Part shown: positions 1 to 5,377 of the stretch, one piece after another
Layout: each line of letters begins with the position of its first letter
How positions within the stretch are numbered: position 1 is the first letter of the stretch
Origin: Burkholderiales bacterium
GTDB taxonomy: Bacteria > Pseudomonadota > Gammaproteobacteria > Burkholderiales > Burkholderiaceae_C
Direction of reading: 5' to 3'
Assembly: GCA_005786815.1 (NCBI GenBank)
Contig: SYDB01000145.1
Location: forward strand, 1 to 5,377
Length of the DNA stretch: 5,377 nt
The notes under the pieces: generated by a model
What the model saw: the letters and a program-made list of their open reading frames with translations, nothing else
Told to the model about the DNA's origin: nothing
Database searches by the model: none
Made by a program: the position numbers and the translations under genes

Positions 1-3000
1 CACTTACTGAAGTGATGTCATTGACTGTGCCTTCACCCATCAGTCGTCCGCCGCGCTTGCCCGCGCTTGGGCCGATGTCGATGATGTGGTCCGCGCGTCG
101 AATCGTATCTTCATCGTGCTCTACCACTACCAAGGTATTTCCTTTGCTGCTGAGCAGATGCAAGGCGTTTAACAAAATTTGGTTGTCGCGTGCGTGTAGG
201 CCGATCGTGGGTTCGTCTAATACGTAACAAACGCCTTGCAAATTACTGCCCAGTTGAGCAGCCAGACGAATACGTTGCGCTTCGCCTCCGCTTAATGTGG
301 GTGCTCCACGGTCTAGCGTGAGGTAATTCAAGCCGACTTGCTCTAAAAACTCCAAACGGCTCTTGATCTCAGGCAAGAGATCACGGGCGATTTCTGCATC
401 ACGACCTTTGAGGCCTACGGTATCGCACCATGCGCGTATTTGCGTGACACTCAAGCTTGCGAGTTCAGTGATGCCTACACCTGAAAACTTGACTGCACGT
501 GCAGTGGCGTTGAGCCGTGTGCCTTCGCATGTCGGACATGCCATATCTGTTAAATCTTCAACATCTGGTTCTGCAAAGGTTTGCTCACGTCCTTTGTCTT
601 TGTCGTCGCGTACTGAGTCATCCAACACTTTACGTTGGTCTTTGCTGAGTTTGACGCCAGTCCCAACGCAATCTGGACACCAACCATGTTTGCTGTTGTA
701 GGAAAACAAGCGCGGATCGAGTTCGGTGTAAGACGTTGCGCAGACAGGACATGCGCGTTTGGTCGAGTACACATCTAGTCGACCAATGCCTTGCGTGTCG
801 AAGCCCGCCACCATTGCTTCACGCAGGCCGTCTAATTGGCTCAACACATGCAACACGCCTTTGCCATGCTCAAGCGCTGTAGCGATATACCCACGCAATT
901 GCGTTTCGTTGGCCGCTGTGACCGTCACACTGGCAACAGGCAGTTCTATGGTGTGCTCTTTGAATCTATCGATACGCGGGAAATTAGTAGTAGGTAAAAA
1001 ATGACCGTCTACGCGCAGATGGGTGAAGCCACGTGGGCGTGCCCAGTCAGCTAATTCGGTGTAAACACCTTTGCGGTTCACTACCAATGGGCTTAGTAAG
1101 CCTATATGCTGGCCTTTGAATTCACGCATGAGTTGCGCAACGATGCGCTCAGGTGTTTGTGGCTCAACAGCGGAGCCATCGTGCACGCAGTGTTGCGTGC
1201 CTAGTTTGACAAAAAGCAAGCGCAAGAAATGCCAGACTTCTGTCGTGGTGCCAACGGTGGACTTTCTCCCGCCGCGTGACAAGCGCTGCTCAATCGCCAC
1301 GGTCGGTGGAATGCCGTAAACCGCATCAACTTCAGGACGGCCCGCGGGTTGCACGATGCTGCGCGCGTAGGCGTTCAAGCTTTCTAAATAACGGCGCTGG
1401 CCTTCGTTAAACAAAATATCAAAAGCCAATGTTGATTTGCCTGAACCTGATACGCCAGTGATCACATTGAATTTGCCGCGTGGGATATTCACGCTCAGAC
1501 TTTTGAGGTTGTGCTCTTTGGCGTTGACGATTTGAATGGCGTTGATGCGTTCCGCCAAGTAAGTGCCAGTGTTATCTTTGACTTTTTTGCCTGCGCTGGC
1601 TTTTATGGCATCCACCGCATATTCAACGCCCATGCTTTCTGCGTAATCACGCAGGGCTTTGGCAGTGTGAGATGTCGGATGTAATCTGACTTCTTCAGGT
1701 GGTCCTTCTGTCACGAGATAGCCGCCGGCATCGCCACCTTCTGGTCCTAGATCAATCAACCAATCGCTGGCTCGGATGACATCCAAGTTGTGCTCGATCA
1801 CTATCAGTGAATTTCCGTCTTCCAATAAGCGTCGCATTGCACGCATGAGTTTGGCAATGTCATCGAAGTGCAAGCCTGTGGTGGGTTCATCAAACAAGAA
1901 CAACACACCTTTTTTAGCCAAGCTTTGCTTGCTAGATGTTTTGGCTTTCGCAGCATCAGCCAAAAATCCAGCCAACTTCAATCGCTGTGCTTCGCCTCCG
2001 CTTAAGGTAGGGACGGGTTGGCCTAGCTTCACATAGTCCAAGCCAACATCCACGATGGGCTGCAGAGCGCGGACAACGTCTCTGTCGTTCGCAAATATTT
2101 CTAATGCCTCGCCAACGGTGAGTTCTAGGACATCTGCTACGTTTAAGAAGACAGATGGGTAATTGGGGTCAGATCCCAATTGATTTAATTGGGATCTGAC
2201 CCCAATTACTCGTTCAATCTTGATTTCCAATATCTCCGGTCTATAACGTTGCCCATTGCAATCTTGGCAACGCAAATACACATCACTTAAGAATTGCATT
2301 TCTACGTGCTCGAAGCCTGATCCGCCGCAGGTGGGACATCTGCCGTCACCACCGTTGAAGCTGAATTTGGATGCGGTGTATCCGCGTTGTTGCGACATAG
2401 GGGCTGTGGCGAATATCTCTCTGACCGCATCCCATGCGCCCACATAGCTTGCTGGGTTCGAGCGTGCAGTCTTACCAATGGGGGATTGGTCTACAAACAC
2501 GACATCGCTCAGATGGTCTGCACCCAATAAGCGATCGTGCACGCCGGGTGTCTCGGTGGCTTTTCCAAATTGACGCAACAAGGCGGGCGTCAAGATGTCT
2601 TGTATCAATGTGGACTTGCCAGAACCGCTGACGCCCGTTACGCACACCAATCGTTGTAAAGGAAACTCAATCGCCAAGTTTTTGAGGTTGTGTTCGCGTG
2701 CGCCTTCCAATATCAAACGCGGCGTGTGGTCTGTTACCAAACGCTTTAATCCAAGACCGATCGTTTTACGCGCGCCTAAATAAGCGCCCGTCAACGTGTC
2801 AGCAGATTTCAAGGCTTCAGGTGTTCCATCAAAGACGATCGAACCACCACGCACGCCAGGGCCTGGGCCCATATCCAATATGCGATCAGCGCACATCATG
2901 ACGGCAGGGTCGTGCTCGACCACCACCAGCGTATTGCCAGCATCTCGCAATCGCACCATGGCTTGGTTGATGCGGTTCATGTCTCTGGGATGCAAGCCAA

Positions 3001-4621
3001 TGCTGGGCTCATCTAGAACAAAGAGAGTGTTTACTAGGGATGTCCCCAGCGCCGTCGTGAGATTGATGCGTTGCACCTCGCCACCACTCAAGGTACGGCT
3101 TTGTCGATCAAGCGTTAGATAACCGATGCCAACGTCATTTAAATATTTCAAACGCGTACGAATTTCTTCCATCAACAAATGCAATGCCTGTGCGTCTTGC
3201 CCTTGCACATCAATTTGCATGGCGTTGAAGAATTTGTGCAGTTTGTCAATCGACAAACACATCAAATCATGCAGACATAAACCAGGCAACGCTTCTAGTT
3301 GCTTTCTTGTCCAATTAACACCTTGCGGCAAAAAGCGCTGCGAAGGCTGCATCACCGCGTCTGCATTTTCTTTGGAGCCAATCCGCCACAACAAACTGTC
3401 TATCTTCAAACGCGCGCCACCACAAACATGGCATGGTGTGTAACTGCGGTATTTCGACAACAGTACACGGATGTGCATCTTGTACGACTTACTTTCTAAA
3501 TACTCAAAGAAGCGCTTGATGCCATACCACTGGAGGTTCCATTTACCCTTCCACAAAGGAGAACCGCCAATAACCCAGGTTTGCTGCTCTTTGGACAATT
3601 TGTACCAAGGCGTGTCGCGTGGAATCCCTTCGGCCTCAGCATGGCGCATCAAATCGTCTTGGCATTCTTTCCATGCAGGTGTTTGGATCGTTTTAATCGC
3701 GCCTGCACGTAAAGTAAGTTTTTCATTCGGTATAACCAAGCCATAGTCAACGCCAATCACACGACCAAAGCCACGGCACGTTTCACAAGCGCCAACTGCC
3801 GAGTTGAACGAGAACATTGATGGCGTTGGACTCGCGTATGTGAGGTCGCTGTCAGGGCAATGGAGTCCGGTGGAGAAGCGCCAGATTGCAAATAAATTAT
3901 TTGCTGGCTCAACCTCTTCCACATAAACATTCAACCGCCCCCCACCGCGCTTAATAGCTAACTCGATAGCTTCCAAAACACGCGGTTGCTCTGCACTTCC
4001 ATTTTTAAACCGATCGGCAACTACATCTAAAAGTTTGCGCGGTCCTGTTGTGGTTGCAACTTCGCGCTCTGCATGCACGCGTGTAAAGCCGCTCGCGCTT
4101 AACCATTGCTCGACTTCTTGTGTTGTCGTATTCGCGGGCAACTCTACGGGGAAGGTAAATATCAGCCTCGCATCAGAAGACAACGAAGCACTTCTACGCT
4201 GCAGTTCCGCATAAATGGTTTGCGGCGTATCGTGTTGCACAGCTTGCGCGGTTTGACGGTCGAATAACTGACCGCTTCTCGCAACCAACAACTTCAAGTG
4301 GTCATTGATTTCTGTCATCGTGCCCACGGTGGAGCGTGAACTACGCACGGGGTTGGTTTGGTCAATCGCAATCGCAGGAGGAACGCCTTCGACTTTGTCA
4401 ACCGCGGGTCTGTCCATGCGGTCTAAGAACTGCCTGGCATATGCGCTAAATGTTTCGACATAGCGCCTTTGCCCCTCCGCATACAAAGTGTCAAAAACCA
4501 AACTTGACTTGCCAGAACCACTGGGGCCAGTGACTACCGTCAACTCGCCGGTACGAATATCAAGGTCAAGATTTTTAAGATTGTGCTGGCGTGCGCCACG
4601 GATACGAATAGTGCCTGACAT
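1..4621 (-). CDS. uvrA: Tandem (dimeric-form) excinuclease ABC subunit UvrA, 3' end outside window
   Basis: UvrA is the ATP-dependent DNA-damage sensor of nucleotide excision repair; it works as a dimer and loads UvrB. Here two UvrA units are fused. Copy 1: Walker A GPSGSGKSS (32-40), ABC signature LSGGEVQ (511-517), Walker B DEP (537-539); second module Walker A GVSGSGKST (663-671), zinc hairpin C762/C765 and C785/C788, signature LSGGEAQ (873-879), Walker B DEP (911-913). Copy 2 starts near 1026: Walker A from G1056, zinc cysteines C1291/C1294/C1315/C1318, CPTC 1362-1365, signature at L1443, Walker B DEP (1469-1471); the rest lies outside the window. Start: ATG at 4621 gives the usual UvrA N-terminus (IRIRGARQHNLKNL), an in-frame TAG lies upstream at 4654-4652, and a weak AGAGAG ribosome site (4634-4629) is 7 nt away. 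Oddities: C258 of the first zinc site is Ser in copy 1, a Lys/Ser/Ala-rich stretch (889-904) lengthens the segment before Walker B, and residues 805-821 come from a palindrome. From memory, full family members are about 1,900 residues and coexist with an ordinary uvrA. Identity is secure; the repair role of the fused form is inferred. Confidence 0.95.
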   Translation of the reverse strand, partial: MSGTIRIRGARQHNLKNLDLDIRTGELTVVTGPSGSGKSSLVFDTLYAEGQRRYVETFSAYARQFLDRMDRPAVDKVEGVPPAIAIDQTNPVRSSRSTVGTMTEINDHLKLLVARSGQLFDRQTAQAVQHDTPQTIYAELQRRSASLSSDARLIFTFPVELPANTTTQEVEQWLSASGFTRVHAEREVATTTGPRKLLDVVADRFKNGSAEQPRVLEAIELAIKRGGGRLNVYVEEVEPANNLFAIWRFSTGLHCPDSDLTYASPTPSMFSFNSAVGACETCRGFGRVIGVDYGLVIPNEKLTLRAGAIKTIQTPAWKECQDDLMRHAEAEGIPRDTPWYKLSKEQQTWVIGGSPLWKGKWNLQWYGIKRFFEYLESKSYKMHIRVLLSKYRSYTPCHVCGGARLKIDSLLWRIGSKENADAVMQPSQRFLPQGVNWTRKQLEALPGLCLHDLMCLSIDKLHKFFNAMQIDVQGQDAQALHLLMEEIRTRLKYLNDVGIGYLTLDRQSRTLSGGEVQRINLTTALGTSLVNTLFVLDEPSIGLHPRDMNRINQAMVRLRDAGNTLVVVEHDPAVMMCADRILDMGPGPGVRGGSIVFDGTPEALKSADTLTGAYLGARKTIGLGLKRLVTDHTPRLILEGAREHNLKNLAIEFPLQRLVCVTGVSGSGKSTLIQDILTPALLRQFGKATETPGVHDRLLGADHLSDVVFVDQSPIGKTARSNPASYVGAWDAVREIFATAPMSQQRGYTASKFSFNGGDGRCPTCGGSGFEHVEMQFLSDVYLRCQDCNGQRYRPEILEIKIERVIGVRSQLNQLGSDPNYPSVFLNVADVLELTVGEALEIFANDRDVVRALQPIVDVGLDYVKLGQPVPTLSGGEAQRLKLAGFLADAAKAKTSSKQSLAKKGVLFLFDEPTTGLHFDDIAKLMRAMRRLLEDGNSLIVIEHNLDVIRASDWLIDLGPEGGDAGGYLVTEGPPEEVRLHPTSHTAKALRDYAESMGVEYAVDAIKASAGKKVKDNTGTYLAERINAIQIVNAKEHNLKSLSVNIPRGKFNVITGVSGSGKSTLAFDILFNEGQRRYLESLNAYARSIVQPAGRPEVDAVYGIPPTVAIEQRLSRGGRKSTVGTTTEVWHFLRLLFVKLGTQHCVHDGSAVEPQTPERIVAQLMREFKGQHIGLLSPLVVNRKGVYTELADWARPRGFTHLRVDGHFLPTTNFPRIDRFKEHTIELPVASVTVTAANETQLRGYIATALEHGKGVLHVLSQLDGLREAMVAGFDTQGIGRLDVYSTKRACPVCATSYTELDPRLFSYNSKHGWCPDCVGTGVKLSKDQRKVLDDSVRDDKDKGREQTFAEPDVEDLTDMACPTCEGTRLNATARAVKFSGVGITELASLSVTQIRAWCDTVGLKGRDAEIARDLLPEIKSRLEFLEQVGLNYLTLDRGAPTLSGGEAQRIRLAAQLGSNLQGVCYVLDEPTIGLHARDNQILLNALHLLSSKGNTLVVVEHDEDTIRRADHIIDIGPSAGKRGGRLMGEGTVNDITSVS
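2159..2209. repeat. Perfect 23-bp-arm palindromic element inserted in frame in uvrA
   Basis: The left arm 2159-2181 and right arm 2187-2209 are exact reverse complements around a 5-nt spacer (gattt, 2182-2186). The 51 nt coincide exactly with 17 uvrA codons (residues 805-821, VIGVRSQLNQLGSDPNY), lying between the zinc hairpin segment RYRPEILEIKIER (792-804) and the conserved NVADVLELTV (827-836). Ordinary UvrA proteins such as that of E. coli have only a short turn here. Each arm is itself AATTGGG, 7 nt, CCCAATT, so one long hairpin or two small ones can form. No target-site duplication is visible in the flanks, and no second copy occurs in the window. From memory, GGGGTCAGA-type palindromes recur in environmental proteobacterial genomes, sometimes near IS200-like/REP-associated transposases; that link is not verifiable here. 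A rho-independent terminator is unlikely because there is no T-tract and the element lies in the middle of a gene. Confidence 0.9.
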
Positions 4622-4766
4622 GGCGGGGCTCTCTGTAGTGAGTCCAATATTCTATGGAGACACGCACATTCAGCTTTGGCGCTTACTTTTGTAAAGGTTT
4701 TCCCTATATGGACACATCAAATGGCTAAAGGCTAAGATGGGCTATGATTTTTTTAAATAAAAAGCT
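4622..4766. promoter_or_regulatory. Divergent intergenic region between uvrA and the membrane-protein gene
   Basis: These 145 nt must hold the promoters of both directions. On the plus strand TATGAT (4743-4748) matches five of six -10 bases and would start transcription only about 12 nt before the TTG codon at 4767; a second, weaker candidate is CTTACT (4682-4687), 17 nt, TATATG (4705-4710). On the minus strand TAGAAT (4654-4649) is a five-of-six -10 match about 28 nt before the uvrA ATG. None has a convincing -35 box. I see no LexA-type CTG-N10-CAG operator on either strand. Three short GGCTAA/GGCTAT direct repeats (4723, 4730, 4740) lie just before the plus-strand gene; their meaning is unknown. 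These calls are by eye and weak. Confidence 0.3.
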
Positions 4767-5063
4767 TTGTTTGATTTTTTAAACGTGACACAGCTTATTC
4801 TCTATATTGGACTTCTCGCTCTTTTGGGACAGGGGTTATTGTTTGTATTGGCTGGACAAAACCGCGATAGAAATATTTTCTACCAGCTCTTCCAAATACT
4901 GAACAAGCCTTGGTTGTTTATAGCTAGAAAATTAACACCTGCCAGCATTCTGCCAAAGCATATCCCCTTGGTTGCATTTTTGGTGATGTCAGTCCTGTAT
5001 GCTTACGTCACTTTGGCAAAGATAGAACATTGCATTTCTATTGCCATGCAAGGTTGCAAATGA
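4767..5063 (+). CDS. Small two-helix membrane protein of unknown function
   Basis: I do not recognise this 98-residue protein. It has two strongly hydrophobic segments, about residues 9-30 (LILYIGLLALLGQGLLFVLAG) and 68-87 (PLVAFLVMSVLYAYVTLAK). They flank a hydrophilic and basic stretch (about 31-66, with GQNRDRN and NKPWLFIARK), so a hairpin inner-membrane protein is likely. The middle segment holds several Arg and Lys residues and probably faces the cytoplasm. The start is uncertain: the frame opens after TAA at 4758, and the only early candidates are TTG 4767 or GTG 4785 (92 residues), neither with a clear ribosome-binding site. The stop TGA at 5061-5063 overlaps the start of the TPR gene (ATGA), so the two are almost certainly co-transcribed and translationally coupled. 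That suggests a shared job at the membrane, but nothing in the sequence names it. Confidence 0.75.
   Translation: MFDFLNVTQLILYIGLLALLGQGLLFVLAGQNRDRNIFYQLFQILNKPWLFIARKLTPASILPKHIPLVAFLVMSVLYAYVTLAKIEHCISIAMQGCK
5050..5053 (+). promoter_or_regulatory. Ribosome-binding site of the TPR gene
   Basis: AAGG lies 6 nt before the ATG at 5060, inside the end of the membrane-protein gene. It is the best ribosome-binding site in the window and supports the start with the 4-base overlap. Confidence 0.6.
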
Positions 5064-5377
5064 TTGATTGGCGATACTTGTTTTTAAAATGGCAGTTAAT
5101 TGTTTTACTACTTATCGATCGTAAGTCTGCCGCTGTTCTGCTTTTAGATAAGCTGTTGCAGATGTACCCAAATGATGCATACGCACTTTTTAGCCGTGCA
5201 CATTTGCATGCACAACGCAACAACAATTCTCTCGCCCTAGAGGACTACCGTGTCTTGACCTTTGGCAACAACAGCACCAATGCTGCCCATTGGTTTAATC
5301 AAGGTTTCCTCCAAGAACAGATGGGCTTTTTAGAACAAGCAGAGCTCAGCTTTAAACATTCCCTGAAACTGGATGAC
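5060..5377 (+). CDS. TPR-repeat protein, 3' end outside window
   Basis: The first 106 residues are present, and the frame is still open at the right edge. The ATG at 5060 overlaps the preceding stop codon (ATGA) and has an AAGG ribosome site (5050-5053) 6 nt upstream, which fixes the start. After a hydrophobic N-terminal stretch (WQLIVLLLI, residues 11-19), probably a helix rather than a cleaved signal, come helical repeats. A degenerate unit ends at MYPND (35-39). A TPR from residue 40 has A47, A59 and Y63 at consensus positions 8, 20 and 24. A clearer TPR (75-106) has W78, G82, G89, A94 and F98 at consensus positions 4, 8, 15, 20 and 24. TPR arrays bind proteins and the partner cannot be told from sequence; the coupled membrane protein is the obvious candidate. 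The number of further repeats or C-terminal domains is unknown. Confidence 0.85.
   Translation, partial: MIDWRYLFLKWQLIVLLLIDRKSAAVLLLDKLLQMYPNDAYALFSRAHLHAQRNNNSLALEDYRVLTFGNNSTNAAHWFNQGFLQEQMGFLEQAELSFKHSLKLDD

Noticed and set aside
550..774. Minus-strand frame of 74 codons
   Set aside because: It is out of frame within uvrA on the same strand, and its Cys/Thr-rich translation is only the shifted zinc-site region.
2159..2209. Rho-independent terminator
   Set aside because: The stem is long and perfect, but there is no T-run after it on either strand and it sits in the middle of an intact reading frame.
2159..2209. Assembly or chimera artefact creating the inverted repeat
   Set aside because: A foldback artefact would not be expected to stop after 51 nt and keep the UvrA frame and conserved sequence intact on both sides.
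12..3746. Many plus-strand open frames of 60-112 codons
   Set aside because: They lie antisense to the continuous UvrA frame, their translations show no family features, and several overlap each other in different frames; they are shadows of uvrA.
4683..4694. Small inverted repeat TTAC-TTTT-GTAA
   Set aside because: Arms of 4 bp in an AT-rich spacer are expected by chance.
4721..4735. Possible leader peptide (ATG GCT AAA GGC TAA)
   Set aside because: It is four codons, has no ribosome site and no attenuator-like structure after it; chance is sufficient.
5038..5226. Minus-strand frame of 62 codons
   Set aside because: It is antisense to the end of the membrane-protein gene and the TPR gene, both of which have better start, coupling and domain evidence.

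Overview
The window looks like betaproteobacterial DNA, most likely Burkholderiales. This rests mainly on the large gene: a single polypeptide carrying two UvrA units in tandem, a form I know chiefly from that group, together with moderate GC. Genus-level placement is not supported by anything I can see.

Layout. Positions 4621 down to 1 (minus strand) are one uninterrupted reading frame of 1540 codons that leaves the window on its left edge. It encodes the amino-terminal four-fifths or so of a tandem ("dimeric form") excinuclease UvrA. A complete first UvrA copy (about residues 1-985) is joined by a short lysine-rich linker to a second copy (from about residue 1026), which is cut just after its first ABC ATPase module. 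All long plus-strand open frames over this stretch are antisense shadows. Positions 4622-4766 are a divergent intergenic region with weak promoter-like elements. On the plus strand follow a small two-helix membrane protein of unknown function (4767-5063) and, overlapping it by 4 bases, the start of a tetratricopeptide (TPR) protein (5060 to beyond 5377). These two form a translationally coupled pair facing away from uvrA.

The most striking item is at 2159-2209. A perfect inverted repeat with 23-bp arms and a 5-nt spacer, 51 nt in total, sits inside the uvrA reading frame and adds exactly 17 codons (residues 805-821, VIGVRSQLNQLGSDPNY) to a surface-type loop just after the zinc hairpin of the second ATPase module. 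Each arm is itself a small palindrome. Of the six ways such an element can be read (two orientations, three frames), only the observed one is free of stop codons. This looks like a mobile or REP/MITE-like palindrome that has become protein-coding, comparable in principle to the in-frame palindromic elements of Rickettsia.

Functionally, the UvrA protein would act in nucleotide excision repair or a related DNA-damage or DNA-binding role in the cytoplasm. The membrane/TPR pair is separately transcribed and has no evident link to it.
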